This document shows positions 44,419 to 57,155 of a DNA stretch of 64,000 nucleotides, in pieces. Positions within the stretch are counted from its first letter, which is position 1, and the number at the start of each line of letters is the position of its first letter. The position numbers were made by a program, and so were the translations under genes. The notes beneath the pieces were generated by a model, which was not told the origin of the DNA, did not search any database, and saw only the letters and a program-made list of their open reading frames with translations. Source of the stretch: Cristatella mucedo (Eukaryota; Bryozoa; Phylactolaemata; Cristatellidae); NCBI GenBank assembly GCA_009760855.2, contig WPIO01000012.1:5104001-5168000 (forward strand). The letters are read 5' to 3'.

Positions 44419-44702
44419 GCAGACTGTTGAACATGGTAGCCAGTGTCTGTTTATGTTTAAGATAAATAAACACGTTGCGACGTATCTTTGTAGCTTAGCG
44501 TTTTAGGATTTTTTAGGTATAGTGCTTAGGAGGGTGTAAGGTTTAGGATTTAGTAGTTAGATTTTGTATTTTTTTGGTGCTTTGAGGCATGGGGTTTAGA
44601 GTTTAGGTATTATAATGAAATTCTAAGCAGAAAACTTATGTCGAAACGTGTTTATTTGGCATAAATGTAAACAGACGCAGCAGGCAATGTTTAAAAGCCT
44701 GC
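44419..44702. mobile_element. MITE with long TIRs and TA target site
   Basis: Terminal inverted repeats of about 60 bp: left GCAGACTGTTGAACATGG ... GTCTGTTTATG ... AAATAAACACGTTGCGACG; the right end is its reverse complement at roughly 75-80%. Both sides are flanked by TA (44417-44418 and 44703-44704). The interior is AG/T-rich with TTAGG-like units. There is no ORF. The TA target suggests a Tc1/mariner-type or related transposase, but termini do not identify it. Confidence 0.75.
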
Positions 44703-44889
44703 TATAGACACGATGCCTAGAGCATCAACTGACCTGTCTCTATGCATAAAGACGCCGTATTAGCTGCCGCAGAGCGAAAAAACGATACGCAGCTCTAGTA
44801 GAGTGATTTTGAAATAACGCGATAAGCTGACACGCTGGTACTTAAGTTTCTCGGGTGGATTTCGTAGGCAAGAAAACTGTCTTGAGTAT

Positions 44890-46645
44890 ACGCCTTGTCA
44901 TTATATCCGGAACGATCAACTCCTCGTGGGTCCACGTGCATTGATCTGCTGCTGCCATGCATAACTAACATCCTAGTTATGTCATTATCCTCTGGTCATG
45001 TCCCAGCACCTTTCAAAAAAGCTGTAGTCAGGCCACTTCTCAAGAAAGCGACACTAGACCAAGAGAAATTGAGCAACTACCACCCAGTCTCCCTTCTACC
45101 ATTCCTATCAAAGACACTGGAACGGGTCGTGGCAGACCAGCTGAACTCATATATTGAAACCTTAAGCCTTGCTAGTAAGTTCCAGTCTGGCTTTAGAGCT
45201 AATCACTCCACAGAGTCAGCATTGCTTAGGGTGTAGAACGACCTACTTAGGAATGCAGACATGGGTAGAGTGTCTCTGCTTATTTTGCTCTATATTTCGG
45301 CAGCTTTAGATACTATCGACCACAAAGTTCTTCTAGAGCGCCTCTCATCTCACCTGGGCAGCACTGGCACTGCACTGCAATGGTTCAGGTCCTATCTCAG
45401 TGGGAGACTCCAGAGTATTGACGTGAATGGACAAAGATCATCCGAGGTACCTCTGAAATATGGGGTACCTCAGGGCTCCGTGCTAGGTCCGGTTCTTTTC
45501 ACGATTTACACTCTCCCTCTTGCTGATGTGTATGCCAAGCACAATCTAGGCTTTTACTGCTATGCGTACGACACTCAGTTGTACCTTTGCTTTGATTCCT
45601 CCCAGCCTTCGAGCACTTCAAATTCTCTCAACTCACTTGCTGCATGTATTGATGACATCCGCACATGGATGGCAGCCAATTTTCTAAAACTAAACAATGA
45701 TAAAACTAACTTACTAGTTATGGGAAAACCGAGCGTGATTCACAAATTGGAAAGGCTGACTCTCAAAATTGGCTTTGCCAGCATATCTCCAGTGGAATCA
45801 GCTCGAAATATAGGTGTCATGTTCCCAAGTGACCTCTCGTTAGACGACCACATCAGCTCCACAGTCAAATCTGCCTACTTTCAGCTTCATAACATTGCTA
45901 AAATTCGGGCTTGTTTAGATAAGGATACCACGTCTAAGTTGGTCCATGCATTCGTGACATCCCGTCTCGACTTCAGTAACTCACTGCTTGCTGACCTACC
46001 GGCATGTGCGATCAGGCGATTGCAGCTGGTGCAAAACAGCCACGCTTGTCTGTCTTGAGCGCAGCAGTTGCCACATCACACCACTTCTCGCCGACCTGCA
46101 CTGGCTCCCAGTCAAGCAACGGATTGAATTCAAGGTTTTGTCGCTCACTTTTAGGTCCCTTCATTCTTTGGTTCCAGCCTATCTCTCAGATCTACTCACC
46201 CACCAGGCCAAGCATCGTACAACCCGCTTTTCGGAATCCAACAGTCTACAAATACCTCGTACAAACCTGAAATCCTTTGGAGACCGTGCATTTAGTTCGT
46301 ATGGTCCCAATGCCTGGAACTCCCTCCCGACTTGTGTCAGAGCATCCCCTGACTTGACCACGTTTAAAAAGAACTTAAAGTTCACCGATTTATTCCCTGT
46401 GATTCGTGATTCTGTGATTCTTCGTGTGCTTATGCGTGCTGACGCTGTGCATGCTGCCACTAACCACATTTGCATGCTGACCCTGTGCATGTCCGCCTAA
46501 CCATGTTATTCATGTTGTTTGTTTATCAAGCATGATATTACTCACCATTCAATTGCATTTCCCTTTGCAGCCAATGTAAAGCGCCTAGAAAGAGATTGAG
46601 TTCTCTGATGGCGCTTTATCAAGTGCATTATTATTATTATTATTA
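44890..46645 (+). pseudogene. LINE-A reverse transcriptase, longest copy, catalytically dead
   Basis: Motifs in order: FKKAVVRPLLKK, NYHPVSLLPFLSKTLERVV, FQSGFRANHSTESALL, motif A (LLYISAALDTIDH), YGVPQGSVLGP, motif C, FLKLNNDKTNLLVMGKPS, then LADLHWLPVKQRIEFK and the WNSLPT terminus. Breaks: TAG at 45234-45236, and a frame change near 46058. The first catalytic Asp of motif A is Tyr (codon 45291-45293), and YADD is YAYD (45567-45569). Then the 3' UTR, hairpin and (ATT)n follow. Expression as a working polymerase is not possible. Confidence 0.93.
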
Positions 46646-46669
46646 TTATTGTTACAGCTTTTCCCGTGC

Positions 46670-46850
46670 TGCCCTACTGTGGCCTAGACAGTTAAGGTGC
46701 TCGCCCTTGATGACCGAAGTCAAAGTGAATGCAATTGATGATCGCGGTCATGAGCTCGAGCCCTGCGGCTTACGTGAAACGCGTGGATAGAGATTAACTC
46801 CTCTTAGGGCGCTCTACAAATGAATTGCATGCAAATGAATTATATACACC
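46670..46850 (+). mobile_element. SINE-A copy, diverged
   Basis: CTGTGGCCTAGACAGTTAAG, CATGAGCTCGAGCCCTGCGG, AGAGATTAACTCCTCTTAGGG and GCTCTACAAATGAATTGC follow the SINE-A order with a small internal insertion. Confidence 0.75.
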
Positions 46851-47999
46851 TTTACGGCCATTTTGACTTAAGCATCGCAAAAGTGCTGTCGCCGCTCTTT
46901 TGCTTAGTTAATACCAATGGGATGGGACTCCTCAAATGTGCACGACCAGCAGCGGCCAGCACTGCGATTCTCCAACGTCGTCTAGGCGAAGCTCAAGTAA
47001 CGACTGCCAATTATGCAGCGCTGCGATAGCAGTGGATCCGGCAAATTTTCTTGAATTCCGCAGACGCACTCTATAGACGATGGACGGCCGAATTCTGCCC
47101 AACAGCACGACTGGCCAGCCCCGGCGGCACCGAATCCCTCTATAGCAGCTTTGCAAAGTACGCTCCAGCCAAGCGTTACCGAGAATGGGCAGACTGAGTG
47201 ACTTGAAATTCGGTTAATAAGCTCAATGACGGGTAACGTTTCAAGCTTTGCGCCGCCTGTGTTTGGTAGAGCGAGTGGATCCCAAGGCGGAAGGGGCGGG
47301 TTGGCCGGCAGCGGGGCAGCCACTTTTCTCATCTATAGCGCTCCAACCGGCCGAAGGCTGCTGAAGCTTGGCCTATGCACTCTAGACTTAGCACTTGCCG
47401 CTCGAGAAAGCCATTGCATCTGAGCTTCGAGCGGGTGATTTGTATGGAATCGCGAGGGGCGCATCGAAACGCCAAGTTATTCTTTCAGGCCCGAGTTATG
47501 GCCTTTCGTTCGCCGATGGAGCAAAGCGAGAAACCCTTGTAATATGTCGTTGCAGAGGCCCAATACAGCCATGGTTTTAACTTTTCGGCCCAATAAAACC
47601 AAGGTTGTATGTGAGCGGAAGCGTCACTTTGGTGGCGGGCGCACGTATGAATATCGGCGAAATTGTTGTCAGGGCCAAGTGCCAGTTCAAGCGAATCTTT
47701 CTAATATTTTCACCGTTTAAATACAGGAAAACTATTTTAGCACGGTCGCTATTCAACCCTGGGAACTTACTGAACTGAGCAGTTTCAAATGGGTTGCTAA
47801 TAACGCAAAGGAAATACAGCAGTCATCCACGAGTCTGGTTTGCGACATCATAAACAAATTATCAATCGAAGAAAGGATTTTGCCTTCGACATCGATGGAA
47901 GTGCTTTTTAGAAGCAGCTCTAAGCATCGACGACGGCTTAGCTTTCTCCCGCTGCAGCGACCAAAGGCGTACTCTGCCGTTTTGTCGGTTTCTACGGTT
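46851..47999. other. No supported gene
   Basis: GC-moderate sequence with short overlapping frames; no recognised exon or repeat. Confidence 0.25.
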
Positions 48000-48665
48000 T
48001 CGTCGCTCACTTCAAGGTCCCTTCATTCTTTGGCTCCAGCCGATCTCTCCGATCTACTCCCCCACCAGGCCACGCACCATGCCGCACGCTTTTCGGAATC
48101 CAGCAGATTACAAATACCGCGTAATAAAATAAATAAAAATCTAATTCATTTGTATAGCGCCCCAAGAGAACTTAATCTCTATTCAGGCGCTTCAAATATG
48201 CCTCGGGGCTCGAGCCCATGACCTCAGCCAGACCTTGGTCGGGGCGAGCACCTTATCTGCTGGACCAAACTAGCTCGGCATACAAACCTCAAATCCTTCG
48301 GAGACAGTGCATTTAGTTCGTATGCTCCCAAAGCCTGGAACTCCCTCCCAACTTTCGTCAGAGCATCCCCTGACTTGACCACATTTAAAAAGAACTTAAA
48401 ACACACCTATTTAGGACAGCATTAAGTGGGTCCCTGTGATTCGTCCTTCATGTGCTTATGCGTGCTGACACTGTGCATGCTGCCACTAATCACATTTGCA
48501 TGCTGACCCTGTGCATGTCCCCCCTAACCATGTTATTCACGTTGTTTGTTTATCAAGCATGATATTACCCACCATTCGATTGAATTTCCCTTTGCAGCCA
48601 ATGTAAAGCGCCTAGAAAGAGATTGAGTTCTCAGAGGGCGCTTTATCAAGTGCATTATTATTATT
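48000..48665 (+). mobile_element. LINE-A 3' end split by a nested SINE-A
   Basis: The ORF end (CTTCAAGGTCCCTTCATTCT, CAGATTACAAATACCGC) is interrupted at about 48121 and resumes at 48281 (TACAAACCTCAAATCCTTCG), running through the WNSLP region to the hairpin and (ATT)n. Confidence 0.88.
48122..48281 (-). mobile_element. SINE-A nested in LINE-A
   Basis: Complete reversed SINE-A: A-rich end AATAAAATAAATAAAAATC, tail TTGTATAGCGCCCCAAGAGA, B-box side GGCTCGAGCCCATGACC, head GACCAAACTAGCTCGG. It is flanked by TA on the LINE side of both junctions; no longer target duplication is clear. Confidence 0.88.
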
Positions 48666-48879
48666 ATTACCGGTTGCTGCAGCGCCAGAGGTAGGACGTA
48701 ACGCAGTGCCGTTGAACCCAGCGAATGCGCAGGCCGATTGAAGATTCGCCACTGTTCGCCGTCTGCAATTGCCAGTTTTGCATTTGGTTCGCATTCCAGC
48801 GCTCGAGAACCGGGGTCTGCTATCACCGTAAGCCAGGTTTTCCCACAAGCTTTCATTCGAATCAGCAGCCCCATTACAG

Positions 48880-49025
48880 TCGGGTGCTTAGGTAAGGCGG
48901 TTGCTTTTCACGACCTCCGTCCGGAGGCCGTGGATTCGAATCATGCGGTGGGCGATCCTTTATTGCCGCTGCAAGCGGTGGTAATAGTCGTAAAGGCTTT
49001 CCTTTCACTGTAAAAAAAGAGGCTT
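48880..49025 (+). mobile_element. SINE-B copy, plus orientation
   Basis: GTCGGGTGCTTAGGTAAGGC, GGAGGCCGTGGATTCGAATC, GGTGGGCGATCCTTTATTGC and CGTAAAGGCTTTCCTTTCAC. It gives the clearest SINE-B sense sequence. Confidence 0.75.
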
Positions 49026-49139
49026 TTAAATCAGCTAGTATTTTTTTTAAAGCGCGGACTACGCCGTCACCGAGTTGGCGTGGTCCTAGAAATAGGAGCT
49101 CTTCGCTGCACCACTCGCCGGGCCAGAATATGGCCGAGT

Positions 49140-49350
49140 CTATTCGGGAGGGGCTCTCTCCCACTCTTTCTCTCTCTTTCTCTCTCTTTTTTCTCTTAAT
49201 CTCACTCTCCTCCCCTCTCTCTCTCCCTCTCTCTCTCCCTCCCTCTCTCTCTCTCTCCCTCTCTCGCTCTCTCTCTCTCTCTCTCTCTTACTCTCTCTCT
49301 CTCTCCCTCTTCGCTCTTTCTCTCCCCCCGCCTTATCTTCTCTCTCCCTC
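49140..49350. repeat. CT-rich microsatellite region
   Basis: Interrupted CT/CCT repeats of about 200 bp. Confidence 0.95.
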
Positions 49351-49984
49351 GTAGTTTGGCCAACCAGCTACAGCACGGTGAGTCCTACGCAAGGCGCATA
49401 GGAAGATTCATATAGCCGGACGCTCGTTCTCGAGTAACCCCTATCCAAGCCAGCAGCGGCCGCACTGGCTGGGACGAGACGGCCGGCGGCGAAAACGCTC
49501 GAGCGAAGCCCAGGCCTGCAATCGCTCCGACCGCTCAGTGTCCGACCACTCCAATGTCCAAAAACGGAGCGGTCGAACGGGCGATCTACTTGAGCATGCC
49601 TGCGTCGCTTCGCGCTCCCTCATTCGTGCACGCCAGTAAGAACTCGGTAGCATCGGTTTCGTCTATCTAAAGAATACCGGAATTCGGAGCTTAAGTGCGT
49701 TGGACCTTGGACGGACAGCGGCGAGGTTCGAGTGACCTGCAGTTGCCGCCGCATTACTATCCATCGGCAGCAGTAGCCGCTCGCCCTCTACGCTACGCGC
49801 TTCCTTAGCCTTCCTTTCTAAGCCCACTCGAGCTCCGCTCGACGACTAAGAGCGTGGCAGGACCCGAAGAGTCCGAATTAACAGGACCGAGCAAACAAAA
49901 GACGGAGGCGCACACAAAGAGAGAAAGAATGAGAGCAGGAGGGAGGGGCAAAGAAATAGAGGTAGCGAGATGGGGCAGATGGAG
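49351..49984. other. No supported gene
   Basis: Unassigned sequence between two microsatellites; CpG-rich near 49.5 kb. Confidence 0.25.
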
Positions 49985-51299
<1,315 letters not shown>

Positions 51300-52031
51300 C
51301 GCAAGAATACAAACCGCGAGGCGGCCGCTCACGTAGGTACGCCGTGCTCGTCTCACCCTCTCGTCGCCGCGGCTGGTCCAGGGAAAGTGAACGCGAGAGC
51401 TGACGGCTTTGCCGCTACGACGGCCAGCTTAAGTGACATGCGCAGCTGCAAACCTTAGGTGAGAGCAGTCTCGGTCCCGCTCGCGGCTCGCGCGCGCGCC
51501 GCTCATTTGGCCGCATTTCGCCGCGCCCGCGTTGCGCTGGGAAGGGCGTGGGAGGGGGGAACGGTTGTCGGGCCTTTCCAGTCCCAGGCCGCTCGCTTGG
51601 GCTGCGCCTGCGCTCCTCTCGTGCCCACCTACCGAATCGTCTCTCGCGCGCGCCGCACTACTGCTGGGCGCACCGGCCCGCACCGGACCTCGCACTGTCC
51701 GGCCTGCGGCGTCCCGACGGCGAAGGTGGGTATTACCGCCGGCGGCGGCGGCGGGCTGCGGGCGCAGGTGGCTTCTTTCGCGTCTCGCCGCTCGCGCGCC
51801 AGCGCTTCGCACTCGCTCCGGACGCTCTGCGCGCTGGCTCAGTTGAAGAAGGCGCCTCGAACGCTGTTCGATCGCGAGCACCGCTTCGCGCCGATGCGAC
51901 CGCCGACGAGCCGCGCCCGAGACGAAAGCTTAATCTCCGTCGGGCGCCGGCATCGACGACTGAGGAAGGGCCGCGAGCGGCTTAGCTAGCTCTCGCGAGG
52001 TCGGCGGCGCGCTTTCCCTGCTCCCGACGTC
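51300..52031. promoter_or_regulatory. CpG-rich stretch, possible promoter
   Basis: CG dinucleotides are dense, with (GGC)n near 51736-51755. Long frames on both strands reflect composition. It ends next to a candidate first exon at 52032, which supports a promoter reading, but no core element was identified. Confidence 0.4.
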
Positions 52032-52154
52032 ATGTCATCATTCAGCGCGCTGGCGCGGCTCCCCCTTTTTTTGAGCAGTGTATTTCGCCGTGCTTATAAC
52101 CACCTGTGCGATCGATCGTGGGGGTTCCAGTTGCATCCGGCGACTGCTGTGTGG
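52032..52154 (+). CDS. Candidate first exon, mitochondrial-presequence-like
   Basis: ATG at 52032 opens MSSFSALARLPLFLSSVFRR, then AYNHLCDRSWG; it is Arg/Ser/Leu-rich without acidic residues in the first 25, as in mitochondrial targeting peptides. The frame reaches a moderate donor (TGTGG|GTAACC) after 41 codons, phase 0. It follows a CpG-rich stretch. No second exon was found, and membrane-protein exons at 62 kb are 10 kb away with no proof of linkage. Confidence 0.25.
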
Positions 52155-52314
52155 GTAACCGAGGAGTCCTGCAGCCGCCAGCAGCCGTCACCGCAGCGGC
52201 AGCCTCACAGTCTTGGGGTGCTGCATTGTTGGACCTAAGCCCCGGAGACTCAGCTACGGAGCCGGTAGCTGGTCAGTCGAGACAAGCAGGCTTGTAAGCT
52301 GCCCAAACGTAAGC

Positions 52315-52450
52315 CGCCCTGGTTCAACCCAGGGGTAAGGTGCCGTGATGGCCAAGGTCGTGGGCTTCTCGACCTTGGTAAAGCACCTGGGTCGTGATAA
52401 AGTTCTCTTAGGGGCTGTAGAAGTTAAGTATCTTCATTCATTCAATACTG
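52315..52450 (+). mobile_element. Diverged SINE-A copy
   Basis: GGGGTAAGGTGCCGTGATGG, AAGGTCGTGGGCTTCTCGAC and ATAAAGTTCTCTTAGGGGCT follow SINE-A order with deletions. Confidence 0.5.
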
Positions 52451-52925
52451 GTTTCCTGGTTCAGCTCATCGCTTGACTTCTGGATTGATTTGGCAGCGAA
52501 TGCTTACAAAGTAGTAGGAGCAGCAGCAGCAGCAGCTGGGCTAGGAATGCTTTCTGCCGCATGGTAGCCCCAATGGTAGTCCCAATGCTGCACGGTAGCC
52601 CCAGTGGACGGCTGCCTCCTGTAAACTAGTTTTGATTTGGTCATTGCTTCGGTTATGTCGGTCCAGTGAATTTCACCGCAGTTACTGCCTTTATGGCAGC
52701 GTATCCTTCGGCTTCCTATCATTCTACTCTACCTATCTGACTACCTGACTGAGAGGGTTTTGTCTTGGTGGTCGGACGATGCTTTCATGATGGGAGCTGG
52801 AATCTTATAGGAAGCAGTGTGCTCCTCCCACACGCCATCTCTCTGTGTGGGAAACAGTGCGAATTCTATAATTTATTATTATGCCAGCTGCGTTTAATGA
52901 TAACAACAATATAAATAATATGGCA
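52451..52925. other. No feature recognised
   Basis: Unassigned sequence with a short GCA repeat at 52520-52537. Confidence 0.25.
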
Positions 52926-53250
52926 GTTGTATTGGTATTGGTATTTGTATTGGCACCCTCAGAGAACTGGGCCTCTTTCTATGTACTTTATAGATGCTGT
53001 AAAGAAAGCATGACCAAACGATTAGTGGTAGCACAAACAATGTCTGCTGACACTGCACATGCTGCCACTAACCGAACTTGCGTGCCAACCCTGTGCATGT
53101 CACCCCTAACCAAATTATTCTTGTTGTTTATCGAGCATACTATCACTAACCATTCGATCGCACTTCCTTTGCAGCAAATGTAAAGTGCCTAGAAAGAGAT
53201 TAAGTTCTCTGAGGGTGCCATATCAAATGCATTATTATTATTATTAACAT
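52926..53250. mobile_element. Two LINE-A tails in inverted orientation
   Basis: 52945-53040 is a minus-strand tail (GCACCCTCAGAGAACTGGGC); 53043-53250 is a plus-strand tail (AAATGTAAAGTGCCTAGAAA then (ATT)n). Together they form a foldback of about 300 bases. Confidence 0.85.
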
Positions 53251-53254
53251 CATC

Positions 53255-53480
53255 AGGCATGACATTGTAACATTTGGAATGCACAGGGTGAACACGTAAA
53301 TATTGTTAGTAGCAGCAGGCACAGTTTCAGCATGAATAAGCGCTCATAGGACGACTCACAAGGCCCCACTAAATGCTGTAATAAAACAAGTGTGTTCTAA
53401 GTTTCTTTGTAAAATTTCGTCAGTCATGTCAGGGGTTGTCGTGAAGTCGGTTAGGAGTGTGTTCCAGGCTTTGGGAGCTT
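53255..53480 (-). mobile_element. LINE-A 3' UTR, minus
   Basis: GGAATGCACAGGGTGAACAC, GGCCCCACTAAATGCTG and GTGTTCCAGGCTTTGGGAGC match reversed LINE-A between tail and ORF end. Confidence 0.75.
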
Positions 53481-53487
53481 TATCCGC

Positions 53488-54515
53488 ACTTATATGGCAG
53501 CAAATTTTGTAAAACTAAGTGATGATAAAACTAACTTACTAGTTATGGGCAAACCCAGTGTGATTAAGAAATTGGAAAGGCTGACCCTTTGAATCTCCTG
53601 TTGAATCAGCTCGAAATCTAGGTGTCATGCTCCAAAGTGACCACTCGTTAGAGGACCATATCAGCTCCACAATCAAGTCTGCCTACTTTCAGCTACATAA
53701 CATTGCTAAAATTTGGGCTTGTTTAGATAAGGGTATCGCTTCTAAGTTGGTCCATGCATTTGTGACATCCCATCTTGACATCTGTTACTCACTGCTTGCT
53801 AGCCTACCAGCAAAGCATGTCGAGACTTGGCTCCCCTAGGGCCGTATACAAAGCCTTACAGGCCTACCGGCATGTGCAATCAGGCGATTACAGCTGGTGC
53901 AAAACTCCCCAGCTAGGCTTGTCTGTCGTGAACGTCGCAGTTGCCACATCACACCACTTCTCGCCGACCTGCACTGGCTCCCAGTCAAGCAACACATCGA
54001 CTTCAAGGTTTTGTCGCTCATTATTAGGTCACTTCATTCTTTGGCTCCAGCCTATCTCTCAGATCTACTCCCCCACCAGGCCAAGCATCGTACCATCCGC
54101 TTTTTGGAATCCAAGTTTACCAATACCTCTTACAAACTTGAAATCCTTTGGAGACCGTGCATTTAGTTCGCATGCTCCCAAAGCCTGGAACTCCCTCCGA
54201 CTTGCATCAGAACATCCCCTGACTTGACCACATTTAAAAATAACTTAAAAACACCTATTTAAGTCAGCATTTAGTGGGTCCCTGTGATTCGTCCTTCGTG
54301 TGCTTATGTGTGCTGACACTGTGCATGCTGCCACTAGCCACATTTGCATGCTGACCCTGTGCATGTCCCCCTTAACCATGTTATTCACGTTGTTTATCAA
54401 GCATGATATCCCTTACCATTCCATTGCATTTCCCTTTGCAGCAAATGTAAAGCGCCTAGAAAGAGATTGAGTTCTCTGAGGGCGCTTTATCATGTGCATT
54501 ATTATTATTATTATT
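53488..54515 (+). pseudogene. LINE-A reverse transcriptase C-terminal half
   Basis: From FVKLSDDKTNLLVMGKPS-like codons through HNIAKIWACLDKGIASKLV, LADLHWLPVKQ and FGDRAFSSHAPKAWNSL to the 3' UTR, hairpin and (ATT)n. Multiple frameshifts; the catalytic core is absent. A short duplication near 53814-53870 disturbs the SRLDF region. Confidence 0.9.
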
Positions 54516-56459
54516 GAGGCACGGCCGTGGCTGTCGCCGGTGTGGCAGTGACTGTCAGAGCAGAGCAGGACTACAGGGGCTCAGAGCTCGAGGCTCATGT
54601 GCCAATAAGTAGTTGTATGAGGCTCAGCACACACAGACATTCAGACCCATCTGGCCAAGATGGCTGAGCTACTGCGTACAGAAGGGCGGCCGCTTCCGAA
54701 AGGGCTGCTGACTGACCAGATAGTCGCTTTTGAATGACTCAAAACTGGTGCAACAGTAGGTGCAGTGTTATGTGAACCTATAACTTTGCCTCTTTCATCG
54801 TGACACACTCGCACTGCGGAGGGTCTCATTCCAGTGTGCCAGCAGCCGCCTCCAAAAGCGTACAGATGGAGGAGGGAGAAGGGGAGGGTCTACTCTTCCG
54901 TTGGTGGGTCAGCAACTCTGTCGGTTGCGATGGTGGGCTTGCATGGCGGAGGGTCCTGTTGCTGCTCAGGTACACTAATTTTTCGAGCCTTATCCTATCT
55001 TGCCAAGCTGTGATGGTGGGCAGGCAAAGTCTATTGTTCATTGCAATCTGCAGTGCTTGGCATGATTGTTGCAGCCCGATGACCTCACACTGCTGTTGCT
55101 GCTTCTACTGCTGCCACTGACGTCGAGTTTTGGGCAGCTTTGGCAGTTGCTAGGCTCTCGGCTGCCTTCTGGTAGCAGCTACCCTGTGACTTGGCTGCTG
55201 TTTGGCAAGGCAATGCTGTCGCTTTGGAAGCACTCAAAGCAGTGGGTTTGCCATTGCTAGATCTCAGCACAGATCGTTTGCCACGTGCCTGCGGTCCTAG
55301 CTAAGATACTTACTACCTAAGTGTATGTTGCCACCTCCCATGTGCCCTCCTGTTAGTGTAAGAAGTAGCTGCCGGCGCTGGACATTACCCAGAGAAAGTA
55401 GGGTTGCATTAGTGGGGGGGGGGGGGCAATGCAAGCCACCTGTGCTTGGCCTTTGTCTACTAGCTTGTCTAGCCTCCTCTAGCTGGCTGCTGCTGTCATG
55501 GCAGCTGCATGTTAGGGCGCCCTCTCAATGCTTGCATTAGCTGCACCAACCAGTCCTGGCCAGACACCTTATCTCTCGGCTAGGTTTTTTCTAAATCCTG
55601 CATTTGTGTTTCCATGAGCTAATCTCACCTTATCCCCGTGGACCTGCCTAGACTTGGTCTCGGAGGTCTCTCTGGCTTGCAGCCAGGCTGGCAACCCCCC
55701 AACCCAGCACAGATGGGGCGGTCTCCCCATTCCCAGGGGGAAAGGGGCGGTGGCAGTGCGACCTCAGGCAATAGATGGCACCGGTACAGCTGCAGCTGCT
55801 GGTGGCATTTGTAAATTCTTGCTACAGTCAGCTGCATCGTAAACCGATAAGAGGTTTAGACCTGTGGGGTGCCATGACAGTGTTGTGGTGATAGTGTCTC
55901 TTTTACATTGCCATCTCATGATGGTCAGGCCTGCTTGGGTGCAGGAGAGGGTCTGCAGTCAAGTGGCAGTCATTGCCAGTCTGCTATCTGCGGCTCCTCA
56001 CCGATTTGATGTTGATACCAGAGGTGACTGGCTGTCTCATTACTAGGAGCTCAGGGTCGTTTGAGCCATGGGCTCGGTTGTTGACACGTGACAGCCAGGT
56101 GTTGAGCAGTATGGCAAGCAGTGGCTGCAGCTTGTTGTAGCCACATGATCAAGCAGCTGGCCAGCCGAAAAGCAGCCAGCCAGCCGATGGGCTGCCATTG
56201 ATACCTTTTAAACTGAGCCTTTGGATATCAAGCCGAACTCCTTTAATCATCACGAAGATGGTTGATTTAGCCTTTCAATAGTAGGGCTAGAGAATGCTGG
56301 CACACCGAGTGGGCTCCCTCAATTTCATTTCAGGTTGTGGCTAAGGAGTATAAAGAGCCATGGTTTTTGTACCATCTTCCTCCCTCCTCCCCATCCTCTG
56401 ATGCTGTATTTATCCCTTTCTACTCCACTTAACCCCACCCCCTTACTCTTTATACTCTA
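54516..56459. other. No supported gene
   Basis: GC-moderate unique sequence, including a G run at 55417-55427 and several stop-free stretches of 60-106 codons on both strands. None had splice-consistent borders with a recognisable protein. Confidence 0.3.
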
Positions 56460-57069
<610 letters not shown>

Positions 57070-57155
57070 TTGCAGCAAATGTAAAGCGCCTAGAAAGAGA
57101 TTAAGTTCTCTGAGGGTGCTTTATCAAGTGCAATATTATTATTATTATTATTACT
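57070..57155 (+). mobile_element. LINE-A extreme 3' end
   Basis: CTTGCAGCAAATGTAAAGCG, the hairpin and (ATT)n only. One of the shortest copies, about 85 bases. Confidence 0.9.

Noticed and set aside
49355-49377. 23-bp exon-like segment after a CT tract with a GTGAGT donor
   Set aside because: Good splice signals, but no phase-compatible neighbour exon was found and the chance of such a match after CT repeats is high.
51429-51989. Overlapping open frames of 104-176 codons on both strands
   Set aside because: They reflect extreme GC composition of a CpG-rich block, with no domain or splice support.
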